A DNA stretch of 64,000 bases from Xanthostigma xanthostigma. Lineage: Eukaryota > Arthropoda > Insecta > Raphidioptera > Raphidiidae. The notes below the pieces were generated by a model. The model searched no databases, was not told where the DNA came from, and was given only the letters and a program-made list of their open reading frames with translations. Location of the stretch: contig OY754470.1 in NCBI GenBank assembly GCA_963575645.1, positions 11,230,501 through 11,294,500 on the forward strand. Reading direction: 5' to 3'. Made by a program: the position numbers and the translations under genes. Below are positions 11,051-22,532 of the stretch, piece by piece (the first letter of the stretch is position 1; every line of letters starts with the position of its first letter).

Positions 11051-13600
11051 AACAGTAATTTTCGTTTCCATATTATATACATTTGTTTAAAAAAATCTTT
11101 GCTATGTTTAGATAATAGATATTATGTTAGATGATAATTGAAATTACACGTACTGTACATAATATAAAATTTGTTACAGACGTCGTAATGTTTGTTCATC
11201 CTTAATAAAAACTTGAAACTGACTGCGGAATGCTTACAAATAATATATAAGTAATTGTATTGAAAATTATTCTGTATTTTCAATAGAAAAATTGCGGAAT
11301 AAAATGACTCAATTATCTTTGTAAAATCAGTAGATAAATATTTCATTTTTAATTGCATATTTTATAAAAATCTTGTTTTTAATGTATATTGTTTCAGATA
11401 CACTTAGTTGGATTTTAGAGTATCTCAATCAAAAAAAAATTGAACATCCTTCAAAAAAGGTCACTAAAAAGCATAGAATAATAAAGTTTTGATGTCAGGG
11501 CCTAAAACTTATTATGTAGGTACTTCATTGCATTAGTGCCGATTTCAAAATTTTATTATTTTAAACTTTTTGGTGGCGTCTTTTGAAGGAGGTTATTTTT
11601 TTTTTATTTTTTACTTTTCAGTGACTTTGAAATACGTAGTTTGCACGTTATTAGCCGCCTTTCTTAATATTTTATTACTAAACTGCTGAATATATTTAAG
11701 TAAAATTTATGTGAGACAATTCTGGAGGTAAGTTCTATTAAACGAAAAAATAATCACTAAAATCGGTTCACAAATGCTGGAGAAAAAAGGTAAGATACAG
11801 ATAAAAACCTCTTTTTTAAAGTCAGTTGAAAACGACTGAACAGATTTAAAAAATATATTATATGATACGGATACCACTCTATAAATATTTTGAGCAGAAC
11901 GGTGCCGACATTTTTCAAATCGATTAAACCTTCGAAAAGTTATGCAATTGCATAGTCAAACATTAAATTAAACGAAATAATTTGCTATTTCGCCTTGCAA
12001 AAGTAGAGCATTTTTAAGTGAATCCTAATTATGATTTGTGATTATATATTTATTTCATTATTTATTTCTTTTTTGTATTTTATGTGAAACCGGCTTTAAA
12101 ATATAAGCAATGTGGAGTGTGAACTGAACTTCACAATAAGCGGTGCGATTCACAAACCGTAAACAAAAATAGACAAGTAGAATGTTATTTATCTTCATAC
12201 ACTGTCATGAAAGGTAAAAATGATTGCCAGTTACCAAATTTGGTATTAATCAACAATTCTATCGTTTGCGAGGAATTCTTAATCGAATGACATTTATGCT
12301 TTGATTGTGTACATAAAATAATATACAGTTATGTAGAGGAATTTTTATATATTTTGTGCCGTTCTAGTTTTTTATTGTTTCAAAATAAATTGTTGTATAG
12401 GCCGCGTAACCAAGGGAGGTATGTATGCAAAATATGAATAGCGCATTTTGGCGTCTGATATAAGTTCTAGAGATCATCGACTTCGGTATTTGTCTGGAAA
12501 AAGTGTGGTCCAATATTTTTTTTACAGATTCGCATGTTGGTTTTAAGAAAGTTGCTGTAGCAAACACTTTAACACATGAAGTTTTAACAACATAGTTCTT
12601 CTATAACGTTGACACCCGCTTAGAATCGGTCTTTGTTTTCAAAATTGTATCCTTAAGTGGATGAAAAAAATTAATGTTTTTTACAGATTATTCTGTTCAT
12701 ACTTTTGATTTTTGAAATCCTTCAAGGACTCAGGTACCTAATCACTACAATAAAGATATTAATTAATAGCTATTTAGTAAGCAAAGATCTTCTTAATTCT
12801 TAAAAACTTCTTTTTTATACTGAATATAGTAACTTTTTTCTTTAATATTTCAATTTTTGTATATTTTTTACAACAAAACTTAATATTTACCATTGAAAGT
12901 GTATGCCAATCCATAGTAGGTGTGTTTATTATAACCAACTATATAGATCTAAAGTTGGAACTGTCAAAAATATTGTAAACTGAGAATTGTGAAAACCAGC
13001 TATTTTATAGAAGGTACGTGTAAAAAATTGCGAAATTATTTTAGAACTTCTGAGGCTGTTGAAACTCGCTGACGGTTTTTTTACAATAATATCACACATC
13101 GTTATAATATAACTAATTACACACTAGATACATAACCTACTATTTGACCACGGGAACTATAATACCGTAAATAAAAATGCCTTTAATATAGAAATTGTGC
13201 TTGAAGTTTTGTCCGATTTTTCAGAAACATGCTGTATACAATATACACATACAGAGATATTCTTGTATACATTTTAATGTCTTGGCTGAGATCGTTAAGA
13301 TATCTTTAGCCGTTTGCTGGCGGCTCTTAATCTTCATATAAATTCCAGACATAAACTGAAGATACATACTGATTACTGATTAATTTCCTTTGGATAACGA
13401 ACGCTGCATTACGTACAAACTTATAAAGGTTGTAACAATAATTCTAAAATATCGAATTTCAGATTGTGCTTTAAATGAACATTTTTTGTTTTACTTGATG
13501 AGCTAACTTTTCAGTCATGCTCTCCTGGTACTTAATTCAATATTAGCTCCCTTCCTTAAAATTATTTTAAAATTCGTGACGTTCTCAAAAACTCTCAAAT
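11051..13600. other. Mostly unassigned; decayed family D at 11440-11830
   Basis: Bases 11440-11830 carry words resembling family D: a ttttgaaggagg box near 11583, attttttacttttcagtg, ataatcactaaaatcggttc, and a tttaaagtcagttgaaaac end near 11817-11836. The rest is A+T-rich and shows no termini or conserved frame. A 67-codon minus-strand frame at 12364-12567 has no recognisable domain. Confidence 0.35.
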
Positions 13601-13607
13601 TAGCGGA

Positions 13608-13690
13608 AAAATTCCAGCCAATTGGGCACAAGGCAATCCCAACTTAAAAAATGTTGACAAATAAAATTGAAGTGTATGTAATGTCAAAAT
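13608..13690 (-). repeat. Solo family B end
   Basis: Only the terminal part is present: aaaattccagccaattgggc, then a decayed acaaggcaatcccaacttaa and the word atgttgaca. The remaining family B interior is missing. Confidence 0.55.
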
Positions 13691-13734
13691 AACAGCTTTT
13701 GACTAAATGCATATGAAAGTGTATATATACGGCA

Positions 13735-13915
13735 CTTATAACAAAAAACAATTTTTAAAATTTTTGTCTGTCTGTCTGTTTGTTCCGGCTAATCTTAGAA
13801 ACGACTAGGCCGATTTTGACGGGACTTTCACTAGCAGATAGCTGATGTTATAAGGAGTAACGTAGGCTACTTTTGCTTTAGAAAAAGAATTAGGGCTCAC
13901 GCAAAAAATTTAAAA
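13735..13915 (+). repeat. Decayed interspersed repeat with tgtctgtctgttt box
   Basis: The block running from the aattttt stretch through tgtctgtctgtttgttccgg, gaccgattttgacgggact-like sequence and gtaggctacttttg is a pattern I know as a widespread arthropod repeat, often annotated as Helitron-derived. Neither a clear TC start nor a CTRR end can be placed here. Confidence 0.45.
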
Positions 13916-14070
13916 CCACTGAAATTGTGAACAAAATCTACTGCCAATTCTCAATGCTCATGGTTTTTTTTTCTCCAACTTTTGGTGACAAGGGCGGTCT
14001 GCAGTAATTTTTAAATGTTTTTCTCAAAAAATATTTTAAAAGAATGAAGACAAATACATCATATATTTTG

Positions 14071-15622
14071 TAATTTCTTTATAACGAATCTCAAGTGATC
14101 GAGCATTTTTTTTTGTTAAAAAGAGTTTTCGTTATTTGGAGGGAAGAAAGAAAAATAACCAAATTTCACGTAATTCATTTATTCCAAACACATATAGTCT
14201 ATTAACTTTGCCTGATGTTTTTTGCTGTCAATATTTGTTTTGTATTAAGTATCTTATGCATGGCTTCATGGGATGTGGTGGAATCATATTCATTAAACAA
14301 TAAGAATTTTTCCATAAGTTTGGCGGCATCAAGTACTTGTTGAATAGTTGGTAATGTTTCAGAATCGTCCTCTAAATATTTGCTGACGCCTAAATATGAA
14401 CATATTTCTTTGTAATAGAGAATGGCTGATGCGCTATAAAGAGGGGTATTGTATGGGTTTTAAGATAAACCAACCAAATTGTAGAACATTCTACGTTATA
14501 GGCAGTTTTGACGTGATAACGTCTTATAAATTGATGAATCACCAATCTTATAAATTGATAAAACACCGGCTGCATGCACGAAAAAGTGTAACGTTCCTAA
14601 CGGTCGTAACGTTCCTAACGCGTAACGTTCCTAACGCGTAACGTTCCTAACGCGTAACGTTCCGCCTGACCCTGTGCGTGCTTTTTGCTAATTTCTCGCT
14701 CAATTTAAATCAGATCGGTTTGAAACCAGTCTTAAACGAAAGAGGAGAACATTTTACATAGATTTCGTATAACAGAATTTGCCTAAACAGTTTTTTTATA
14801 CAAATTTATATAGAAAAATAGTTGTATAAATGCAATGTTGTCTAATGCATGACGCGACGCGGTCGGTCGTCTTTGTTTGCCGTACATGGAAATTAGAAAA
14901 TAACGTATGTCTTGTCTTAACATGAAAACGGCTGCATTTCTAATGTTTAATTCAATTTTTTGACATTAGTATTTTGTGAAATGCAACGCCTTCTAAGTTA
15001 AGTATTGGAATAACTAATTATTATTAGAACATAATACTTTGACAGTTGCAAACGTCACTTTTGACATTTCTTATCATTCCGACACAAAGGATAAGCGGAT
15101 TGAAACCAAATTTTGGGAGGATGTTTGATATGCAAATATGAAGTGGCCTATTGTTTTTGGGGAACATCGGCGCATGCGTAAAAGAATATATCTCATATAA
15201 TGATGTTTTATATAATAATAATATAGTTTTTAAAACGGTTTTTACTCTATCTATTTTTACTAGAAATGTTTGTAAATTTTTTGGGGAAAATCGGCGCATG
15301 CGCAAAAGAGATACATGCCATAGTTGTTTCTTATATAATAATAGTGTACTTTTTATAGTGTTTTATTATTCTACTTAATAAAATTTACCTAAATTTGAAG
15401 CGAAAGATGCAATATCATAGATTCGAATTATTATAATTATTATATAAATTTAGGTTATGTATTACGGAATACGTTATCACGTAAAACTATCGTACGTAAA
15501 CCGACTTTACAGACAACCAATTTTTTGTACAGTTAGGTTAAAAAAAATAAATTTATGTAAATATCTGTATTTTACATATTTTTTTTCGTTACAACGAAGG
15601 ACGTTATAAAGAGATTACACTG
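14071..15622 (-). mobile_element. Tigger/pogo-like element split by family A
   Basis: The left portion (14071-14505) has the ataacgaatctcaag end, the gttatttggagggaagaaag box, a transposase remnant, and the inner end cgttataggcagttt. The missing right end resumes only at 15579-15622 with cgttacaacgaaggacgtta, closing in the pogo-type terminus cactg. Together the parts add up to about 480 bp, close to the 496-bp copy at 63274-63769. The split falls in the T-run that reads agtttttcg in the intact copy. The minus strand carries a decayed reading of the transposase tail with words such as caagtacttgttgaatag (complement encoding Ile-Gln-Gln-Val-Leu). Confidence 0.75.
14506..15536 (+). mobile_element. 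Family A element, copy 2 (longest), with minisatellite and family B insert
   Basis: The copy starts ttttgacgtgataacgtc and ends acagacaaccaatttttt. After the start comes a duplicated cttataaattgat box. Then the 16-bp unit gtaacgttcctaacgc is repeated about four and a half times (14588-14665). Between about 15088 and 15375 sits family B sequence with the words tatgcaaatatgaag and cggcgcatgcg. The right interior (15385-15475) is shared almost base for base with copy 5 (27190-27290). The element lies inside a Tigger-like copy. About 42 bp of filler (15537-15578) separates its end from the resumed host element. Confidence 0.75.
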
Positions 15623-15629
15623 TGTATTA

Positions 15630-17670
15630 TTAAATTCGTGCTTCAATAAGCTTTCATTTGACACCCCATACGGTGAGCTTGAAATTTTTTTTCCATTTTC
15701 TAATTTACTCCATGAAATTAACTTTCAGAATAGAAAATCGACTATTTATACTTCACGTCTGTATTTGGAACACTACACCTATCGCTGCGCCAAATTTCAA
15801 ATTTTGACGTCAAATCGTTTCAGAGAAAATTTCCTGTGACAGACGGACGGACACTGAATTGATTCCATACGTGTTTCATTTTGCACGGAATACTAAAAAC
15901 TGAACGTCGATGCTTTTAATCTAAAATAGATACAGGCATCTTCTTTTGTTAATTGGAACTAATGGCAAATTTAAACGATAAAAAAGTGTTACTAAGGTTA
16001 TACACCCTCGACCGTATTAGTAAAGACTGCGTCCGTATTTTGTTGTAATAAAAAAATGTTATATGACTTGGTAAATTATTATTTCTTATGGAAATATTAT
16101 ATCCTGTAGATCATAGCTTTATTTTTTAATATTTAAGAAATTAATATTTAAACATTTGACATATTATCATAAAGTTGTGACTTTAGCAGTATATTTCATT
16201 AAGCCCAGTCTACACGAAAGATTTTCTCTGACGTTTTGTTTTTAAAAACCTTTGAACCGTTAGACGTATAGTTTATGAGATATTGGATATTAAAAAAGCA
16301 GTTTTTAATACACGGTAAATGAGAAATCCAATTTTCAAGTTTTAGTTATTAACAACGTCAAAAAAATAATTTAATAAAAACAAAATTTATGAAAAACTTT
16401 TCGTGCAATGTGGTTTTCATGGTGATATAATTCAAATGTAGAAAATAGAGATTTTGAGAGTTGTTTCGAAAATTTTTAATTAATATTTCTCCAAAACTGC
16501 ACGGGAAAGTTTAGTTTTTTTAATTTTTACGTTATCTAAACGAGTCAAACTTTCGAATAATCAGATTTTTAAAAATTTGTCTATAGCCAATTTGGTTTAA
16601 TCTTATTTTTATATACACTTCCGGGCAGTCTTCTCATTTATCACTGTGTTAAAAATCGCATTTTTAATAATTAATATCTTGAAAACTAGACGGTCAATGT
16701 TTTTTAAAATATGCAGTTGAATGTATGAGATATCCATAATTAACATATTAAAATTTCAGCGTATTATCTATACATTGCTCTATCGGGCGTATAATCTTAA
16801 GCGATTTGCGAATTTTATTCAAATTTATATAAATACTGGAACCATAATTTTTATAGAACTTAAAAATTTGCAGAAAAATATAGAAAGATCCCACCAGTCT
16901 AAAGTGGTTCTATGGACAATTCATTTCAATATGTATAATTTATAATAAAGCTCAAATTTAAGATTTATGTATACTAACATAAAACGGTAGGCACAATTTG
17001 TACACGTATTTATTAAAGCGCATGTCCACGACTGTATAAAGTAAATAATGGCCCAGTTTATTGTGACATTAAATTTTATGATTTTAATCAGTAAAGGTAT
17101 TTGCCAGGATATTATTATGTGTGTAAATGTCAGCAAAATTTTCAGCTATATAAATTGCGCACTCGAGGCAAACACACGTTTTGAATTATTGACATTACCA
17201 AATATTAAATTTTTAAAATAATCGAATTTATTAAAAAATCAAATATAAATAAAACTACAGTAACGGAACATTTACTTGTAATTGTTTTCGTGTGACGATG
17301 TGAAGCACTTACCTAAAGAATTCAAAATTATAACCAAATTTTTAATATTAATCGTTATTAATATCTTCTACGGTTCATTAACCATTATATGTCCGGATAT
17401 AGTACAGGGTAATATAATAGTAAGCTTGTATAATATAATGCTCTTTTCTATTTTGAAAGATTCTATAGTCAATCAACGTTTCAACCAATAAAAAATGGTT
17501 GAAATATGTCTTTTACCCGCTCGATAGACGAATTCGGTCCGTTATTAAAAATATTTCAAACCCGAAACTTCGAAATTGACATAGAGACAATGTTAGCGAC
17601 ATAGCATGGACACTAATATTGGAAACCAGTGTGAAGACACTATTAGCTATTGGTATAATTGACTTAAAGT
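15630..17670. other. Unassigned A+T-rich interval
   Basis: Several patches read like repeats in which a statement such as tttgagatattg is followed by aaaatttgtc, but no termini or siblings elsewhere in the window were found. No open frame above about 75 codons is present and none has a recognisable motif. Confidence 0.3.
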
Positions 17671-17673
17671 TTA

Positions 17674-18289
17674 TCTAAATATATAAAAGAAAATCGTGAC
17701 TGACTGATTGCTCTATCAACGCACAGCTCAAACCACTGGACGGATTTGGCTGAAATTTGACACATAGGTAGTTATTATGAAGTAAGCATCCGCTAAGAAC
17801 GTATTTTTGAAAATTAAACCCATAAAAAGGTCTAACCGGTGTTCAAAATTTGCATCGAGAAATCATATAAGAGAGATATATATCAATTCGAAAATGCGCA
17901 GGATTACTCTAGTAAACAAATAAATAAACACGTTTTTCATGCTTTTTCAAAACCAACCCCTTCATGCATGTTGATTTTTATAGACAATTTGCCTCTTTTC
18001 ATCTTTTGAAGGGGATGTTTTTGAAAAAGCACGAATAAAGTGTTTATTTATTTGTTGACTGGAGTAATCCTGCGCATTTTCGAATTGATACATCTATCAT
18101 AATAACTACCTGTGTGCCAAATTTCAGCCCACCCATGGGTGTCATTTTCAAGATTTGTTATGACGTTGAATGTTATCAATTTTGAAATTTATTATAGGGG
18201 TCTACGTCGAGAAAGGAATAACTATACCAATAATTGGAATGCATTCGTGTTTCGTCTCAATCACGTGCGAAGCCGCGGGTAACGGCTAG
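17674..18289 (+). mobile_element. Non-autonomous Helitron
   Basis: The element begins TC (17674) after an A and ends CTAG (18286-18289) before a T, the A/T insertion rule of Helitrons. A small hairpin agccg-cgggtaa-cggct (18271-18287) sits at the 3' end. The 5' region has the familiar tatataaaagaaaatcgtga and gactgactgattgctc boxes, and the ccactggacggatttggctg block is widespread in insects. No Rep or helicase frame exists, so it is non-autonomous. An internal inverted repeat is listed separately. A short 3'-end relic of the same family is at 58811-58850. Confidence 0.75.
17881..18090. repeat. Inverted repeat inside the Helitron
   Basis: The left arm (17881-17967) and the right arm (18008-18090) share the words tatcaattcgaaaatgcgca, ggattactc and aaataaataaacac, and their complements, with a spacer of about 40 bp. 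The pairing is about 80-85 bp with scattered differences. Confidence 0.75.
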
Positions 18290-18719
18290 TCTTCATATAT
18301 AGTTTTCTAAATAGAGTCGGACTAAAGTATGCTCTCTAATTTTGCTCTATAACATCATACTTCTAGAAATCTGTTAACATTTATAGCTCTATAACTCGAA
18401 CTACCTATTATAAATATATATTGGTATACGTACACATTACATTGCAGTTTTTTGTTTTTTTTTCATCTTAAAGAAGGAATATTTCTAGGAGAAGGGAGCT
18501 TTGAGCAGTTTTTGAAGTAAAAACTTCTATAAGCACTTTTTGGATGGGTAAAATCGTGTGAGTACGCGTCATCGACATACTATTTTCGCGACACCGACAT
18601 GCTAATGTTAACAGTATAACTGAAGCTATAAATATGACGTTTTACGCTTGGCCAGCAGTGAACTGGTTTGCGCAGCCAGTACACATTTATACATTGTATA
18701 ATATCGTATCTACGTAAAG

Positions 18720-18979
18720 TTTTTGACGTGATAACGTCTTATAAATTGATGAAACACCGGCTGCACGCACGAAAAAGTGTCACGTTTCGCCTGAGCCTGA
18801 GCGTGCAAGAGAGAGCGCGGTATAAGCGATAGAGAGGCACGATCGGCCCAAGCGTCGGCTTGTACGCATTTCTCTCTCTTCTTGCGTGACGTCAGAGAGT
18901 TCATCAATGTTTCTTTATAACGTTATCACGTAAAACTATCGCCCGTAAACCGACTTTACAGACAACCAATTTTTTTTTT
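18720..18979 (+). mobile_element. Family A element, copy 3 (compact reference form)
   Basis: About 260 bp with no insertions. It starts ttttgacgtgataacgtc and continues ttataaattgatgaaacacc and ggctgcacgcacgaaaaagt. A short gtcacgtttcgcc takes the place of the minisatellite of copy 2. Then come gcgcggtataagcgatagag, a tctctctcttcttgcgtgac block, and taacgttatcacgtaaaact. It ends accgactttacagacaacca followed by a T-run. The left end and the right subterminal region form an inverted repeat around acgtgataacgt, but the extreme ends do not match. I do not recognise the class. Confidence 0.75.
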
Positions 18980-20011
18980 GCTTATCTTGAGTCTTATTTT
19001 ATTTGTTGTAAGATTAAAACATTAGTGCTGAATATATGTATATTGTATATAACTAAAGTTAAATTGACTACATGGAAAATTTAAAATGTGTATACTGTGC
19101 ATTCTATAAATTGTGTTTTGGTTTGATTAATTATGTATTATTTTAAATCTTTAAAGTTTTCACTTCTGTCGATACCCCTCAATGACTGGCGATTTGGTTT
19201 TTTTTCTAAAAAGGGAGTAAATGCCAAATAAATTTGTGAATCTTTGCTCTAAGTCAATGCTTGATAATGGAGTGGTATCCCAGCACGCTTTGCTCACGGA
19301 GCTATAAGGCTATTGCAGCATGTGGGGTGGCGGAGAATGCGCTCGGCAGTCGTAAAACTGTCAAGTTCTATGGTCTCGGCCACTCTCGCGCTACCTCGTA
19401 TCTCTCAAAGCTCATCGCATGGCGTGATCAGTTGAAATGCTACATCAGGCATATAGTACATACACCGCCGTGTCACCCAGGGCTCACAAATCATTGCTAC
19501 AGCGTAGCGCTGTGACGAGTCTACAACACCTAAATGTGCTCTAACGAAATCTGAACGCACATGAATTAAAAGCAATGGGAACTCCAGTATTTGAAAACAG
19601 ACGGAATACGAACTGTACTTAAAACAACAAAATGTAAAAGAATGGCAAAAAAGGGAAATAGGCAAGAAAAAAAAATATATTTCGTTGAACGGTACGTCAG
19701 CTAGCCCTTTGCACATACAGATTACAGCTGGACACCCGAAGCTCACTTCTTCGTCGGTATGTAGGGGAATCATGACGTACAAATCCATCGAAAATGGTTT
19801 CGATATTTTGGTTCTTAATTTCGGAACTACTTCCGGTATCGAGAAAATACTACAAGTAGAAGAAACATACTTTTTTTTAATTAAAAATTATTGATATAGA
19901 AAACACCGAATGATACAAGTAAAAAAATCGTAATTATCGATTAGTAATCGAACATTTCGAATTAAATTTATATTTTATATAACTCGAGCTTTTGAACTGC
20001 CTCTGTGTGAC
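18980..20011. other. Unassigned interval with a G+C-richer patch and overlapping open frames
   Basis: Bases 19260-19560 are G+C-richer and keep two overlapping open frames: 84 codons on plus (19261-19515) and 127 codons on minus (19405-19788). Neither shows a domain, a signal peptide or a splice arrangement that I can defend. An old structural-RNA or exon relic is possible but nothing identifies it. Confidence 0.3.
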
Positions 20012-20193
20012 CAGGGGCGGGCAAATCTTTTGATCGGCGGGCCACATAGCTGATGAAAATTTAACCGCGGGCCAAAAATTTGCAGAAAAAAAGATCCTCG
20101 CAATCTATTTCCGTATTCGGAGAGCAAAAAAAAAAAAGCTCCTCACATTCTATTTCCGCTACTCGCTACAATTTTTCCATTTGCCCAGGCCTG
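20012..20193. mobile_element. Short hAT-like MITE
   Basis: It starts caggggcgggcaaat and ends atttgcccaggcctg, giving terminal inverted repeats of 15 bp with a few differences. The right flank gtgtagac and the left flank gtgtgac agree if one base was lost on the left, consistent with an 8-bp hAT duplication. Inside are cggcgggccacat and cgcgggccaaa, typical of hAT ends. A decayed direct repeat (tgtagacactgt twice) follows at 20194-20220. Confidence 0.7.
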
Positions 20194-20584
20194 GTGTAGA
20201 CACTGTAGTGTAGACACTGTGTGGCTGTTTATTGGATGATATGCCGACTGGTTTTTCACCGTTGCTGCTGAGAAAGAAAATTGAGTACACCCACCCTATG
20301 TCACCATATGAAAGATGAAATTGGTTACAATTTTTCGGAACACCGCTTTCACATGCATCTCAACTAACACAGCCTTGATTCATCGACAATCTTCAGACTA
20401 TAAGTCCGTTCCAAATATTTACGTGTGTGTGAAAATTCTATTCGTTACGAGTCACTGAAAATCAGCATTGCGTTTTGCACCTGTAAACTTCATCTACGGA
20501 TACCATTAGTTGCTCTAACTAGAACTACCGACTGAAGGCCGAGGTAACCCCAATTGTCACGCGCTGTTAGTCGTGACGGCGTGG

Positions 20585-20686
20585 CACCTCAAAACGAAAA
20601 GATAATGCAAAATTTTGAAAAATTATTTTTGACCTAAACTAGTAGGTAGTAGGTGCTATTCCCCACTTGTGGGTTGGAATGGTAAT
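20585..20686 (-). repeat. Truncated family B end facing a full copy
   Basis: This reversed family B terminus (cctcaaaacgaaaagataat through cacttgtgggttggaatggt) is set head to head with the family B copy that starts at 20711. Each contains gacctaaactagta or its complement. The resulting inverted repeat has arms of about 95 bp separated by about 25 bp. Confidence 0.7.
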
Positions 20687-20710
20687 ATTAGTTGGATTGC
20701 TCATGACACA

Positions 20711-21401
20711 TTTTACCATTCCAACCCACAAGTGGGCAATGGTACTAGTTTAGGTCAAAAATCAATTTTCAAAAATTTTACAATATCTTTCCGTTTTGAG
20801 GTCCCCCGAATCCAAAAAACATAGTTTTGAAAAACTCTGTGCGTCTGTTAGTCTGTAAACACGATACAGGTCAAACGGATGAGCGGATTAAAACCAAATT
20901 TTGGGAGGATGTTTGGTATGCAAATATGAAGAGCCCTATCGTTTTTGGGAAAATCGGCGCATGCGCAAAAGAGGTATATGCTAAAACGGTGTTTTTTATT
21001 TAATAATGGTATACTTTTCATAACGGCTTGTTATTCTATTTATATTTTCAAGAAAGTTTTCTTAAAAAACTTTTTTTCTAAGCTTTATAGTTTCGGAAAT
21101 ATTTTGGAAATAAAAAAAAATCAGTCGGTCTTTTGTTTTATGGATCTGTCAGAAATAATGTAGTTAGACATGCTTTGATTAATTTTTACATGACGTGGAA
21201 CATATTATCTAGGTAACCATGGCAACGAATAATTTATATCATATTGAATACTAGCCATTACCCGCGCCACCTCACGCGATATCAGAAATTTTATTATAAA
21301 CAAATGTCAACATTTTTGAATTTGGAATGGTCCCGTCGCCCAATTGGCTGGAATTTTTGAAGTTGGAATTGTTTCGTCGCTCAATTGGCTGGAATTTTTT
21401 A
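20711..21401 (+). mobile_element. Family B element, fullest copy
   Basis: It starts taccattccaacccacaagt, and carries the gatacaggtcaaacggatga box, atatgaagagccctatcg, cggcgcatgcgcaaaag, tggtatacttttcataacgg and cgcgccacctcacgcga. It ends ggaatggtcccgtcgcccaa and ggctggaattttt. The last 45 bp are duplicated in tandem (about 21306-21345 and 21352-21401). Ends form an imperfect inverted repeat, and no open frame is shared between copies. It is therefore called a non-autonomous DNA element of unknown superfamily. Confidence 0.65.
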
Positions 21402-21840
21402 TACTGTGTTTTTGCGGCCCGATGAAGCTCTGACCCACATAATCAACCTGGTTGGTTGCTCACTGTTCCAGTCGGATGGAGATGCTACCTCGTAGTCACC
21501 AAAGTAACGCTAACCCACTGTTTTAACAATATCTAGCAACGTGTAACTGATTTTATCTGTGTGTTCGCAATCATGTCAGAAATTGGTTTTGTAAACAAGT
21601 TGTTCTTGTGTACCGCTCTGACATCCGTGTATCATTTTATGAATCTTTTAGCATGCATATAAGAAAAGTGACACTTAGGTATGCTGTTGATGGTAATGTC
21701 GTCATTGTCAGAACTATTCCTTGCATAGTGCGTACGCCGGAACGTCAGGACGCGTAAATATATATGCTATACGTGTCGGGGTAGTTTTAAGAACGCGTAA
21801 AGCTAACAGATTCCAAGGATTTAGTTTACAGGACGGTTAA
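21402..21840. other. Unassigned interval
   Basis: No repeat termini or coding motifs were recognised. Sequence complexity is higher than average around 21420-21500 and 21700-21800. Confidence 0.3.
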
Positions 21841-22263
21841 AAAAATTGGTTGTCTGTAAAGTCGGTTTACGGACGATAGTTTTACGTGATAACGTATCCG
21901 CTCGAATATCATATTTAATAATACATAACCTAAATTTTAGTAGCTGTCAAACTATATTTTTACCGACTAATAATTTGATCAACTAAAGCAAAATATATAT
22001 TTTTAAGCAATTATAAAAGACATTTAAAAGAATGTATATATATTATATATTTGTTAACAAACCGTATAATTTATCTGGCCATCTGTCAGATGTAGCTTTC
22101 GCTGGAACAGCCGAAAAAAATGTTGAACGCACACTACTCTCTGACGTCACGCGAGAAGAGAGAGACTATCGCTTATATCGCGCTCTCGCTTGCGGAATGT
22201 TACACTTTATCGTGCGTGCAGCCGGTGTTTCATCAATTTATAAGACGTTATCACGTCAAAAAA
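21841..22263 (-). mobile_element. Family A element, copy 4
   Basis: Reverse orientation: it begins with an A-run, attggttgtctgtaaagtcg and tagttttacgtgataacgta. It ends gccggtgtttcatcaattta and agacgttatcacgtcaaaa. The interior holds tccgctcgaatatcatattt, which copy 6 (45301-45560) also carries as its complement, so copies 4 and 6 form one subfamily. The region 22140-22200 has the gagagactatcgcttatatc block of the compact form. Confidence 0.7.
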
Positions 22264-22332
22264 TTGTTTTGTAACAAAAACGGTCAATCACAATATTGCA
22301 TTTAAAAACAACTAAATAATTATTTATTTAGG

Positions 22333-22525
22333 TATATACTAATATTATAAAGAGAGAGAGAGAGCAAATTTTGTGAGTTTGTGTGTATGTGGAGGGTAAT
22401 CTCCGGAACCACTGCACCTATTTGAAATTTTTTTTCATCGTTTGAAAGATACATTATTCCTGACCAACATAGGCTATACATTATGTGTAAATTAGCTAAA
22501 GTTATGGTGATATTCGTCAACTAAG
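22333..22525 (+). mobile_element. Helitron 5' fragment with GA microsatellite
   Basis: The block tatactaatattataaagag opens the segment, followed by a (ga)n tract at 22350-22364, then gggtaatctccggaaccact and a gtttgaaagatacattattc box. This order is the 5' half of the Helitron family whose compact member lies at 55054-55257. No CTAG end is present. Confidence 0.5.
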
Positions 22526-22532
22526 TCGGAAC

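Noticed and set aside
19405..19788. Longest open frame in the window (127 codons, minus strand) as a protein-coding gene
   Set aside because: No domain, no convincing start context or splice sites, cysteine- and phenylalanine-rich composition typical of chance frames, and an equally open overlapping frame on the other strand.
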